55,290 bases of DNA from Oscillospiraceae bacterium. Its GTDB lineage: Bacteria; Bacillota; Clostridia; Oscillospirales; Acutalibacteraceae. The notes below the pieces were generated by a model that saw nothing but the letters and a program-made list of their open reading frames with translations, was not told the DNA's origin and did no database searches. Location: NCBI GenBank assembly GCA_015065615.1, contig SVPY01000017.1, forward strand, positions 1-55,290, written 5' to 3'. This document shows, in pieces, positions 43,880 through 53,332 of this stretch. Numbering within the stretch: the first letter of the stretch is position 1; the number at the start of each line of letters is the position of its first letter. The translations under genes were made by a program, and so were the position numbers.

Positions 43880-45418
43880 TTATTTATAAAATTCATCCAG
43901 CTTAAAAATTCTCAGCTTAGCAAAATCGTAAAGCCTTGCAATTGTATCCTCCCCTTTATAATAAAGGCCGAAAAGCTTTTTATCCCTTATTTTAGCACCG
44001 CTTTGCTCTAAAACTTCCTTGTTTTTATCTAAAATTTCATATACATTCTCTGTGGTAAATGTATTTTCTTTCAGCTCAGCCCAGCGTTTACTGATGCTTT
44101 CATCCAAACTAAGGGTGCCATACTTCTGCTTATTATACTCCATAAGCCCTTTAATTTTATTATACTCCGACCTGCCTGCGTGAATGCTCATGCTTTTTTC
44201 GTAATCGTAGGCAAAATTATCGTTTTTCCATGTAACGCCTAATGAAATATCCACGTCCCACGGTATAAAATAAACGCTGTATTCTTCGCCGTTCCACTTT
44301 AATACGTAGTACATATTTTTAAAGCCTGAATTATCGGTAATTACACCGTAATTAAAAAATATGGAAAAATCAATAAAGGCATCCGTATTATAATATTTGG
44401 CGCTTAAGCTAAAAAGATGGGTCTTTGCAATATCGTAGGTTTCTTTTTCACCGAAGGGAGAATATATAATCTCGTAAGCTTCACTTACCGTGTCCGCCTC
44501 CCAAACAGGTTTGCCTTTAAACAGTATGTCCGTTTCTTTATTAAGCTCAAGGTACTTTCTGTCTATCCTTCTTTGCAGCAGGTATAACCCCCTGTAATCG
44601 CCGTTAATTACAAGCTCCACGTATTCGCCTTGCGACATTTTAAAGTTATTTCCGCTTTGCACAATGTATTTATTCCAAAAATCCATAAGGAACTTTTCCC
44701 TTAAATCGGTATCGTCACGATTCATTGGGTTCAATATCCAGTCGTCGTCACTGCCAAGGCCTAAAAGTTCGGCATCAAAAATTTCACCTTTATTTTTAAG
44801 GGAAAGTTTATACGGCTTTTTAATATCTCCGAGTGACGAACCGCCGCGGGGATTCCACTCAAGCTCACTTTCTGTAATTTTCAGACTCTTATATTTGGGG
44901 TCGGAACCTGCAAACAATATCATATTTCCCTGCGAAACGTTCCTGCCGTCTTCATTTTTATAAGCCACTCTGCCATCAAGACTTATAACCGGCAGCGTAG
45001 TAATAATAACGTCGATAATTCTGTATTCGCCGTCCTTTACTGCCGCAAGGCTTAAGTACATACTGTTTTTCACGGCATACTTAAGGTCACGAAGGCACTG
45101 ATCCTTTATAAAATAGAGCTCGTACTTTTCACTTCTAAGTTCTCCTGCAAGGTCACTGAAGTTATTTAAGGCATTTTCAGGCTGTGAAATATAAATTCTC
45201 TCCCATTTTTCGTCGGAAGCCACCTTTTTACCGTTAAATAAAATCTCCCTTGTGTCAAACCTGCCGCCAAAGCTGTAGTTTTCAAGAAAACTTTTATCCA
45301 CAACCTTAACTCCCATACATAAATTACTTTCATTTACAAGAGAAACTATAAAAACAGACAAAAAAGCAGCAAACAAGACTAAAACGAAACATAGTTTTGT
45401 AAGCTGCTCTTTTTTCAT
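43880..45418 (-). CDS. CotH-family kinase-like protein
   Basis: 512 residues with one N-terminal membrane segment (CFVLVLFAAFLSVFIVSLV), so the rest is extracytoplasmic. CotH landmarks: RGGSSLGDIKKPYKLSLKNK, the nucleotide-binding-like GLGSDDDWILNP, YVELVINGDYRGLYLLQRR, and WDVDISLG with the metal-binding Asp. CotH kinases phosphorylate spore coat proteins in Bacillus; many clostridial members lie next to VTC and DUF4956 genes, as here, and are probably surface-linked rather than coat kinases. In the operon it is interrupted from VTC by the GH78 gene. Confidence 0.92.
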   Translation of the reverse strand: MKKEQLTKLCFVLVLFAAFLSVFIVSLVNESNLCMGVKVVDKSFLENYSFGGRFDTREILFNGKKVASDEKWERIYISQPENALNNFSDLAGELRSEKYELYFIKDQCLRDLKYAVKNSMYLSLAAVKDGEYRIIDVIITTLPVISLDGRVAYKNEDGRNVSQGNMILFAGSDPKYKSLKITESELEWNPRGGSSLGDIKKPYKLSLKNKGEIFDAELLGLGSDDDWILNPMNRDDTDLREKFLMDFWNKYIVQSGNNFKMSQGEYVELVINGDYRGLYLLQRRIDRKYLELNKETDILFKGKPVWEADTVSEAYEIIYSPFGEKETYDIAKTHLFSLSAKYYNTDAFIDFSIFFNYGVITDNSGFKNMYYVLKWNGEEYSVYFIPWDVDISLGVTWKNDNFAYDYEKSMSIHAGRSEYNKIKGLMEYNKQKYGTLSLDESISKRWAELKENTFTTENVYEILDKNKEVLEQSGAKIRDKKLFGLYYKGEDTIARLYDFAKLRIFKLDEFYK

Positions 45419-45444
45419 AATAACACCTCGTTAGAATACGTAGA

Positions 45445-47996
45445 TCATTCATCTGCCTCAAAACGGTATTTACCAGTATTGACAGTTTGCGTTTTTCCTG
45501 AAGGAAGTATAATTTCAGCTTCGCAGTTGGAAGGAATTTCGAAATCGAATATTATTTTGCCGTTCTTATATTCCCAGGAAGAATAAATTCTGCCTGAAGG
45601 GGAATCGTAATAACCTTTTGCAAATCCTAAGCGTTTATCGGTAAAGGGCTTTATGGTAATCTTGCCAAACTCGTGCTTTATACCTAAAACACGGCTCATA
45701 ATAAAACCGGATACACTGCCGAAGGAATAATGATTAAATGAACCTACAGGCTTTTTATCAAGACCTATACCGAACCAGCTTTCCCACATAGTTGTGGCAC
45801 CGTTTTTAACTTCAAAAAGCCAGGAAGGCTGCTGTGTTTGAAGTAATAAATTGAATGCGGTTTCTGCCTGATTATAATCTGCAAGCACATTACAAAGCTC
45901 ACATGTGCTCAAAAAGCCTGTGCCCAGCTTATTGCCGTTTCTTTTAATTACTTCGGCAAGGTCTTTTGCGCAGATATATTTTTCATCCTCGTTTAAAAGG
46001 TCGTGGGCAATTGCTCGCACGTAAAGGCACTGCCTTTCTCCCACTACCCTACCGCTTTTAATAAAAGCATAGCGGTAGGATTCTCTGGCTCGGCTAAAAG
46101 CTTCACTGAAAAATACCGCATCTTCTTTTTCACCTAATCTTTCAGCCATTTCGCTTATAAGTTTACAAGCCAAAGCTAAAAATGCAGTTCCAAGTTCGGG
46201 GTGACCGCTTAAGTCTCGCTCTGCAAAATAATCGTATGGACTTACGCCGGGCTCACACCATTCGCCCCAATGGTTTGCACTGTCCACAAAATAATCACGG
46301 TAATATACCGGCATATTCTCGTTTTCGGGTCTGTATGCTTTTGCCCGTTCAATAAGGAACCTGCCCCATTTTCTTATATTCGGGTAAAGCTTTTTAACAA
46401 GTTCAGTAGAATCAAGCCTTTTCATAATGCGGTAGGGCACTATCTCAAAGGAATCGCACCAACCTGCAGAACCATCGTAACCATCGTAAAAACCAGGCGG
46501 ACAAACCTTAGGTAGCATCTGCTTCACACAGCCGTTTTCAAATTGTGACAAAGCCTGATCTTTAAGCCACCTTATAAGCACGGGGTAAGAATCCATAAGG
46601 TACATAGCGGTGTCGGAAAACACCTGACAGTCACCTGCGAAACCCGATTTCTCTCTTGTGGGACAGTCTGTGGGAACATCCACAAAGTTACCCTTCATAC
46701 TCCATAAAGTATTCTTAAAGAGCTTGTTTACGTCATCTATCCCGCACTCAAACTCAGCTGTAGTTTCCATATCGGAATAAACCGCCACAGCTGTAAACTC
46801 TTCGCCCGTAATATCCAAATCTGTTTCAACCATTACATACCTGAAGCCATAATAGCACTTTGTGGGATGCCACAAATTCTCACCGTTTTTGCAGGTGTAT
46901 ATAATTTTCTGGTCGCAGTAAGGAACGTCGGGATTCTGGAAACTTAAATTCTGGTAATTGCCGTATTCATCCAGAGTTTCTGTATGACTAAGCGAAATTA
47001 CCTCGCCGCCTTTTGCCCTGAGATTTATTTCAACAAAACCTGCAATATTCTGCCCGAAATCGAGAATCTTCTCATTCTTTGGAGTAATTATAACCTTTGC
47101 TTTGAATCTTTCGTGCATCGTTACAGGCAAGCAAGAGCCTGTAATGGTATTTACACCGAAATTTTCAACTTTAACTTCGTGCAGGTCGGTTATTTCTTTT
47201 CGTGCGTCGTACTCTTCAAGACGCATCGTATCGTTAAAGCCCAAAGGGCCGTTGTTGCTTGCAAGCCAGGTTTCATCGGATATTAAAACCAATTCCCCGT
47301 TTACTTCAAGCTGACACAACAGGGCAATATCTCTGCCTGCAAGATATCTCTCCATACCCCAGCCGAAACTGCCGCGCCACGCACCGTCGCCGAGAGATAC
47401 TGTAATTTCGTTTTCACCTATAGTAAGCTTATCCTCTATATCATAGGTCTGCATCTGTAAATGCAAATCATACTGAGTATGTCCCGGAGCATAGAGGTAG
47501 CCATCCACGTGCTTTCCGTTTATATACACGTCGTAAAAGCCATGGCTTGTTATGTAAAGCCTTGCATTTTCTTTATTTAAGCATTTAAATTTCTTAACTA
47601 AATAACTTGCTTTATTTAAAGGAGTATTATTTAAAGCCGAAAAATAAAAATCAGGTAAGTTAAGCTCCGGATTTATCCACTTAGCCTTAATATCTCTCTA
47701 TTTAAACCTGTTTCAAAATAAGTAGAAGAAACTTCGCCTTCTATTCCTTTTTCATCAAAAAGCGTAATTTCTGCCTTAACCCTGCTTTTGGAAGATACTG
47801 TAAAATCGGGAACAAATTCGGTTTTATTGGAATAAACTTTTTCACTTTCGTAGACCATTATGCCTTTAATGTACATTTTTATAATAAAGGCGTTCTGCTT
47901 CACTCCGTTTATAGCGATCCATGAAATAATCACCTTGCCGCTTTCAATGCCAACAGGCTCATACATATAATTAATTTTTATTTTATCAGCTTTCAT
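45445..47996 (-). pseudogene. Alpha-L-rhamnosidase (GH78), frameshifted in an AG repeat
   Basis: GH78 enzymes release L-rhamnose from rhamnogalacturonan and flavonoid glycosides. The gene starts at 47996 (AAGGAG at 7-nt spacing; an ATG two codons earlier is too close). The first ~107 residues, KIKINYMYEPVGIESGKV onward, are the N-terminal beta domain of GH78. The frame then stops near 47673, while another frame continues without a break from AKWINPELNLPDFYF through the lectin-like domain (LYITSHGFYDVYINGK, APGHTQYDLHLQ) to the (alpha/alpha)6 barrel (FVDVPTDCPTREKSGFAGD with acidic residues, MWESWFG) and the C-terminal beta domain. The switch falls in AGAGAG (plus 47694-47699): removing one AG restores GLNRDIKAKWI. 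So one extra dinucleotide breaks an otherwise intact ~850-residue gene. Could be a real mutation, phase variation, or an assembly error. Confidence 0.88.
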
Positions 47997-48007
47997 TATC
48001 ATTCTCC

Positions 48008-48712
48008 TTACAGTTTTACGTGATTATCACCTAAAGCGATTCTGCCTAAATAATATTTAGAAAAGGCTGTTTGATTTAACTTACCTATTTCCAGCTGTTT
48101 AGCTATAAAATCCGGCAGCATTTCGTCATATTTTACTTCCAGAACGTGCATTCCTTTGGGAAGCACAGGTACCCTTACCGCCACTTTTTCGTCAAAAAAA
48201 GAATTTATGAATTTACTTGCCGTTATGTTTCTGTCAAAAGTAATTCTTACGTTGCCTGAAGGATGCACAAAGGCAGTTCTTTCGTAACTGATTATTACTT
48301 TCGGTTCCATTTTAAGGCACTTCATATTAAAAAGAAGACGGTTAAGAGGCTTTCTTTCGCTGAAAGCAATATCGCTTTCACCGTTTATAATTTTATTAAA
48401 TTCTTTTTGGCTTAACTTACAGGAAGTTTTTCTGTTAAAGCCGTTTTCCTTTTCTTTTATTTCCAGTCTTAATTCTTTAAGTCCCGGATAATAGGTACGT
48501 ATACGGTACTTAGCTCTGTTATCAGTGCCTGCATCGTTATCAAGCATTGCAGTATTCCTGTAATCGTCAAGATATATACTTCTTACTTCATAATACTCGC
48601 CGTTTTGATGGATATCCTGTGCCATAACCTCCTTAAGGCGGGCTTTGATAACAGCTAAATCCATATCAGATACGAGATATTTTTTCTCAGCTCTGTATTC
48701 TATTTTTGCCAC
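48008..48712 (-). CDS. VTC domain protein (polyphosphate polymerase-like)
   Basis: 234 residues. VTC landmarks: YRAEKKYLVSD at the start, YYEVRSIYLDDYRN, KYRIRTYY, LRLEIKEKENGFNRKTSC (Lys/Arg-lined tunnel residues), YERTAFVHPSGNVRITFD, and VLEVKYDEMLPDFI near the C-terminus. VTC domains form triphosphate-tunnel polyphosphate polymerases; the bacterial ones typically lie by DUF4956 membrane proteins and CotH, as here. Starts 7 bp after the DUF4956 stop. Confidence 0.92.
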   Translation of the reverse strand: MAKIEYRAEKKYLVSDMDLAVIKARLKEVMAQDIHQNGEYYEVRSIYLDDYRNTAMLDNDAGTDNRAKYRIRTYYPGLKELRLEIKEKENGFNRKTSCKLSQKEFNKIINGESDIAFSERKPLNRLLFNMKCLKMEPKVIISYERTAFVHPSGNVRITFDRNITASKFINSFFDEKVAVRVPVLPKGMHVLEVKYDEMLPDFIAKQLEIGKLNQTAFSKYYLGRIALGDNHVKL

Positions 48713-48719
48713 CTCATTC

Positions 48720-49394
48720 TCAGAATCTTACGTCGCCGTCATGAGTCATAAGATGTACACTATCCACACCTTCTACCTTAGCTACCTCGCTTACAAGCTC
48801 AGCTTCCTTTTTAACCTGAAGCTCAATTATCCATTCGGTGCCGTTTTTGCTTATGTTTCGGCTTCTGATTTTGTGAGATTTGGTAAACTTTTTAATTTGG
48901 GCTAAAATCTCTTTTTCACATTCTGCACCTTTAGCGGTTACCACTAAAAGGCAGGGCGCTCTGAAAGAAGGAATCAGATCAAGAACAGAAATAAGCAGTG
49001 CTACAATAAGTAAAAGTATCAGCGCCAGCTCAAAAAGTCCTGCGCCTGTAACAATACCAATGCTTATACTCCAGAAAAGATAGGTAAGATCTGCAGGGTC
49101 TTTAACTGCATTTCTGAATCTTACAATAGAAAGAGCACCAACCATACCGAGGCTGATGGTTAAGTTGCTGCCCATAGCTATCATAATAGCAGATGTGATT
49201 ACAGGTAAAATAGCAAGTGAACGGTTAAAACTGCGGTTATAGAAGCCACTTCTTGAATTAAACTTATATGCAAAATAGATGATAAGTCCGAAAGCCACAG
49301 AAAGAAGCAAGGTAACAACTATTGCGGTGGTGGAAATTTCACCTGACTGCAACTTATCTAAAACTGAATTTTTAAAAAGGTCGTTAAAATTCAT
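48720..49394 (-). CDS. DUF4956 membrane protein
   Basis: 224 residues from ATG 49394 (AGGGA 9 nt upstream); an upstream in-frame start at 49460 has no ribosome binding site. About five hydrophobic segments (AIVVTLLLSVAFGLIIYF; SLAILPVITSAIMIAMGS; ISLGMVGALSIVRFRNAV; FWSISIGIVTGAGLFELAL; ILLLIVALLISVLDL) and a soluble C-terminus with an ACT-like look. SIVRFRNAVKDPAD is the family hallmark. Known to neighbour VTC and CotH genes; thought to be part of a polyphosphate system. First gene of the five-gene operon. Confidence 0.9.
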   Translation of the reverse strand: MNFNDLFKNSVLDKLQSGEISTTAIVVTLLLSVAFGLIIYFAYKFNSRSGFYNRSFNRSLAILPVITSAIMIAMGSNLTISLGMVGALSIVRFRNAVKDPADLTYLFWSISIGIVTGAGLFELALILLLIVALLISVLDLIPSFRAPCLLVVTAKGAECEKEILAQIKKFTKSHKIRSRNISKNGTEWIIELQVKKEAELVSEVAKVEGVDSVHLMTHDGDVRF

Positions 49395-49567
49395 ATAAAT
49401 GTCCCTGACTTTAAAGAAGTTTATTACATAAATAATACCATTTAAAAGGGGGAAATACAAGTAATATGCTGTAAAAACAGAATATCAAATACATTTTGTT
49501 TCTATATGTAATATTGAAAACACCGGAAAAATGTGCTAATATTTTAAAAAGTAAAGGTGGGATATAT

Positions 49568-50395
49568 ATGAACACACTTGAATTATTAAAAAGCGGTAAA
49601 AAACCTCTTATTGCCGCTCACAGAGGTTTGGCTTTGGGTAATATACCCTGCAACACACCTGTTTCTTATGCTTTTGCCCTAAAAAACGGCGCTGACATTA
49701 TTGAACTGGACGTTTCCGTAACTAAGGATAAGGAACTGCTTGTGTTCCACCCGGGTATGGAATACGCCCACACCAACAGCAAGCTTAGCTTTACGGAGAT
49801 GACAGCAGAGGAAATTGACAGGGACGTAAGGCTTTTAAACGTGGATAACGCCGTCACACAGTTTAAAATTTCCTGTTTTAAGGATATACTCCTGCTTTTA
49901 AAGGGCAAGTGCGTAGTTAACGTTGATAAATTCTGGATGGAGCCTGAGCTTATTTCCGGTGTTATAAGGGAATGCGGTATGGAGCAGGACGTAATTATAA
50001 AAACAGGCCCCAATAAGCACGACCTTGATAACGTGAGAAAATATGCTCCCGATATGCCCTATATGCCTGTAGTGGAAAAGGCAGAGGACTTTGAAGCCTT
50101 ATTCGGTGACAGCTCCATCAACTTAATAGGTGCGGAGGTGTGTTTCAATACAGAGGATTCCCCCTTTGCCAAGGATGAATATATAAAGAAAATTCACAGT
50201 ATGGGACTTTATTTATGGGTCAACTCCATAGTATATAACTATAAAGCAAATTTAAATGCAGGCCACAGCGACGATACCGCCGCGGCAGGTGACCCTGAAA
50301 AGGGCTGGGGCTGGCTTTACGATAAAGGCTACGATATAATTCAGACCGACTACACCGGCTTCATTCAGGATTATTTTGATAAATACAAGAGATAA
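49568..50395 (+). CDS. Glycerophosphodiester phosphodiesterase family protein
   Basis: 275 residues from ATG 49568, after AAAGGTGG; the earlier in-frame ATG at 49496 lacks one. GDPD motifs: PLIAAHRGLALGN (catalytic His), ADIIELDVSVTKDKELLVFHPG (Glu, Asp, second His). Probably hydrolyses glycerophosphodiesters in the cytoplasm, though sugar-phosphodiester substrates are possible. The insertion with many acidic residues after ~200 (HSDDTAAAGDPEKGWGWL) is unusual for the family. Confidence 0.9.
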   Translation: MNTLELLKSGKKPLIAAHRGLALGNIPCNTPVSYAFALKNGADIIELDVSVTKDKELLVFHPGMEYAHTNSKLSFTEMTAEEIDRDVRLLNVDNAVTQFKISCFKDILLLLKGKCVVNVDKFWMEPELISGVIRECGMEQDVIIKTGPNKHDLDNVRKYAPDMPYMPVVEKAEDFEALFGDSSINLIGAEVCFNTEDSPFAKDEYIKKIHSMGLYLWVNSIVYNYKANLNAGHSDDTAAAGDPEKGWGWLYDKGYDIIQTDYTGFIQDYFDKYKR

Positions 50396-50403
50396 ACAAT
50401 AAA

Positions 50404-50437
50404 CCTCTTCGCTAAAAAGTGAAGAGGCTTAATTTTT
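50404..50437. terminator. Terminator between GDPD and AraC genes
   Basis: CCTCTTC / GAAGAGG with a 10-nt loop and T-rich DNA after it; genes converge here. Confidence 0.65.
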
Positions 50438-50441
50438 ATAT

Positions 50442-51302
50442 TTACTTAAAATTACAGGGACTTTGACCCGTTTCGCGCAAAAATGCTTTGTAAAAGCTTG
50501 AATATTCGTGATATCCGCAGGCTTTTGCCGTTTCTGAAGGGGATTTCCCGGAGCTTAGCAAAAACTTTGCGTGCATCATTCGGCGTGTGAGCACGTATTG
50601 ATGCAAAGAAAGCTGTGTATACTGCTTAAACTGATGGGAAAGGTAAAATTTACTTACGAAAAACTTTTCGGAAAGACTGTCAAGGGAAAGGTTTTCCGAA
50701 AGATTTGAATTAATATAGGATATCACGTGGGGAACTAAGGCGCCTTCGCCTGATTTCAGGTCTAATTTTCTGTGGCTTAATATTCTTTCGGCAAGGCTTG
50801 CCAACACAAGAACGACCACCGCGCTGTTGGAAATATGATAAAGCGGAGCATCATCTGCATTTTTTCTGACTATTTCTCTTAAAGGCTGTGTGAATTCCAA
50901 AAGCTCAGCAGGGTTAACACTGAGGTGATTGAGAACAGATCCACCGAAAACGTCAAAAATCTCCGACAGCTTAAAGGCTTCCGAATTTAAAGAACAAAGA
51001 AATTTCGGGGATAAATAGAGCAAAATCCTCTCGTATTTATTAGTGCTTTGCTTTTCAGAGCTTTCCTTACGGGGTGTAACACGGTGAAAGTGCCCCGGCG
51101 GTATGACTGTAATGCAGCCGTCCCCAAGGTTATGCACTGCGTTTTCGCTGTAGTGGGTAACGTTGCCGTGAATAATAAAGCGTATTTCGTAAAAATCGTG
51201 CATATGAAACTGTGTCATATCAGGCGCGTCCGTACAGTTATCGTATATTTCAAAGGAATGATTGATAAGGTCAGGGAAGCTTTCGTCCCAGTTATTTGCC
51301 AT
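50442..51302 (-). CDS. AraC-family regulator with cupin sensor domain
   Basis: 286 residues. N-terminal cupin (~25-110: QFHMHDFYEIRFIIHGNV, CITVIPPGHFHRV) senses a sugar or derivative. C-terminal AraC HTH pair (~190-286: LSLDSLSEKFFVSKFYLSHQ, YHEYSSFYKAFLRETGQ). Divergent from the alpha/alpha-toroid and GH105 genes, with paired half-sites between them, so it probably activates those genes and itself. Confidence 0.93.
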   Translation of the reverse strand: MANNWDESFPDLINHSFEIYDNCTDAPDMTQFHMHDFYEIRFIIHGNVTHYSENAVHNLGDGCITVIPPGHFHRVTPRKESSEKQSTNKYERILLYLSPKFLCSLNSEAFKLSEIFDVFGGSVLNHLSVNPAELLEFTQPLREIVRKNADDAPLYHISNSAVVVLVLASLAERILSHRKLDLKSGEGALVPHVISYINSNLSENLSLDSLSEKFFVSKFYLSHQFKQYTQLSLHQYVLTRRMMHAKFLLSSGKSPSETAKACGYHEYSSFYKAFLRETGQSPCNFK

Positions 51303-51340
51303 ATTACCGCCTCCTTTTTAATCTTATATCAGGATTTTCA

Positions 51341-51449
51341 ATTTGTAAAGCTTAAGGCATAATCTTTTCCTTAAAAAATTATACAGCAAGATTTGAAATG
51401 CTTAAAGCAATTTATTCCTATTGCGTTTCAAATATTATAGCCATATAAT
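51341..51449 (+). promoter_or_regulatory. AraC-type operator half-sites and promoter of the GH105 operon
   Basis: Direct repeat: ATTTGTAAAGCTTAAGGCAT (51341-51360) and ATTTGAAATGCTTAAAGCAA (51391-51410), 16 of 20 identical and exactly 50 bp apart. An inverted copy of the start, TTGCGTTTCAAAT (51421-51433), overlaps the -35. The promoter reads TTGCGT (51421-51426), 17 bp, TATAAT (51444-51449). Weak -35 and adjacent half-sites fit AraC activation. Confidence 0.7.
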
Positions 51450-51495
51450 AAATATACAGTTACCAGAAATTTCATTATTTCAAGGAGGAACCAAG

Positions 51496-53310
51496 ATGCG
51501 TGTTGTCAATGAGAAATACAGGAAATTTTTCGAAAAAGTGTACAAAATAATGGATGATGCTTACAGCGAAGAATTCAAATGTCCTACAAGCAGAATAGAA
51601 GCACCTTTCTACCATTCACAGCTTCACCACTGCGACGTACACAACACACGTACGGCTTTTGAATATGCCAATATGCTGCTTGCTACGGGCGATGAAGCCG
51701 ACCTTAACCGCGCTATAGAAGTATTAAGCCACGCCGCCGCACTGCAGGATAAGGACCCTGCAAACAGCACTTTCGGTATATGGTCCTGGTATATGGAAGA
51801 GCCTCTGGAAAATATGAACCCGCCTGACTGGAACTGGGCGGACTTTTGCGGTAAACAAATAATGCAGGTATTCCTTTTCCACAGCGAGAGAATGCCAAAA
51901 GAACTTCTTGAGGAGCTTAAGGAAACAGTGCGATGTGCCTGCCTTTCAATTTTCCGCCGCAATATGCACCCGGGTTACACCAATATATCCATTATGGGCG
52001 CTTACGTCTCCCTTGTTGCAGGCCAGTATTTCGGCTGGAAGGATATGTTTGAATACGGTGTAAGCCGCTTTGAAAAGGCCCACGAATATACTATGAAAAA
52101 CGGCACCTTCGCTGAGTACAACAGCTCAACTTACACCTCTGAAGCCATTAACGATTTAACAAGAATATATACTGAAATTAAAGACAGCCACATTCACGAC
52201 CTGGCAGGCGATATGCTGGACGTTGCCTGGCGTACGGTGGCAGAGCATTTCCACGCCCCCACAAAACAATGGACAGGCCCCAACGCAAGAAGCTACACCT
52301 GGCTTACTACCGACAGCGCCCTTTCCTTCCTTCGTGTTGCCCTTGATAACGGCGAAGAATTTGTTACCGATGACCGTTTTACTTACGACCCTGCCCTTGT
52401 TTATATAGACCTTTTCTGCCCCGAAAAATACAAAAAGGCCTTTAAGGAATGTGAAACTCACGACGTTAACCTGGGCTTTACAAGGGGAGAATCCATAAAA
52501 TCACCCCGCACCCATATTGCTATTGCTCACCTTTGCCCTGAATACACACTTTCTTCCTGGGAAAGTATGGAAACCTGGAACCAATGCCGTAATCTTATGG
52601 GTTACTGGGGCGGTGAAAAGCCAAGGTTCATAAGTGCAACTATCCTTCACGACCTTTATGATTTTTCAACGGGTATGTTCGTAACGGCACAGTATAAAGG
52701 AAACGCACTGATAACCGCCTCCCTGCGTACAAACGGCGGCGATACCCATTGCAGCATTGACCGTATGCTTGACGAAAAAACCAATGCCTACGATATTCGC
52801 GTCAGAATTGAACTTGGCGGCGCTATCGAAAGCCCTCCCATTCTTGAAAACAACACCGTAATCCTTAAGGACGGAGGAGTGAATATAAAAATCACCCTGC
52901 TTGACGCTGAATTTGACGGCAAACCCTGCAAGCTTGAAATTCGTGATACAAGCTGGGATAAGGAAATGCAGGCAAGCCACACAAACCTGCACCGCAGATT
53001 AACCACCGACGAGCCCCGCTATTATATAGACACAGTGTTCTACCACGGCGAATACAAAGAATTTAAGCTGAATGAGATAGAAAACGCCTACGCCACTTTT
53101 TGCGTAAGTATGGAAGGCGCAGAGCCACTTAACACCGAAATTAAAGATGAAGCAGGCTACCTTTACGTAAACACAGAGATAAGCGGCACTAAGCTTAGTA
53201 CCTGCTCACCCTCCGGACTTGTACCCTGTGACAAGTGGAAAGGCTTTGCCGCAATTGATGATGTTCCTATGTATAAAACCTACGGCCTGCCCGAGGTAAA
53301 AATACCGTAA
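51496..53310 (+). CDS. Alpha/alpha-toroid glycan-active protein (lyase- or GH-like), unassigned
   Basis: 604 residues from ATG 51496, which follows AAGGAGG. No signal peptide. Residues ~1-330 look like an (alpha/alpha) toroid (HHCDVHNTRTAFEYAN, NPPDWNWADFCGKQIM, YTNISIMGAYVSLVAGQYFG, YNSSTYTSEAINDL). From ~400 on it is beta-rich. This is the architecture of heparinase-like polysaccharide lyases and some uronate-removing hydrolases; I cannot assign a family. It is first in a two-gene operon with a GH105 enzyme (gap 22 bp), which removes unsaturated uronates made by lyases, so a lyase-like or partner role fits (inference). Confidence 0.8.
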   Translation: MRVVNEKYRKFFEKVYKIMDDAYSEEFKCPTSRIEAPFYHSQLHHCDVHNTRTAFEYANMLLATGDEADLNRAIEVLSHAAALQDKDPANSTFGIWSWYMEEPLENMNPPDWNWADFCGKQIMQVFLFHSERMPKELLEELKETVRCACLSIFRRNMHPGYTNISIMGAYVSLVAGQYFGWKDMFEYGVSRFEKAHEYTMKNGTFAEYNSSTYTSEAINDLTRIYTEIKDSHIHDLAGDMLDVAWRTVAEHFHAPTKQWTGPNARSYTWLTTDSALSFLRVALDNGEEFVTDDRFTYDPALVYIDLFCPEKYKKAFKECETHDVNLGFTRGESIKSPRTHIAIAHLCPEYTLSSWESMETWNQCRNLMGYWGGEKPRFISATILHDLYDFSTGMFVTAQYKGNALITASLRTNGGDTHCSIDRMLDEKTNAYDIRVRIELGGAIESPPILENNTVILKDGGVNIKITLLDAEFDGKPCKLEIRDTSWDKEMQASHTNLHRRLTTDEPRYYIDTVFYHGEYKEFKLNEIENAYATFCVSMEGAEPLNTEIKDEAGYLYVNTEISGTKLSTCSPSGLVPCDKWKGFAAIDDVPMYKTYGLPEVKIP

Positions 53311-53332
53311 TAATTTTAGAAGAAAGTAAACT

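Noticed and set aside
47701-47712. Programmed -1 frameshift at T-TTA-AAT just before the GH78 break
   Set aside because: The heptamer is in the right phase, but slipping there reads TAG as the next codon, so it cannot join the two frames. The extra AG explains the break better.
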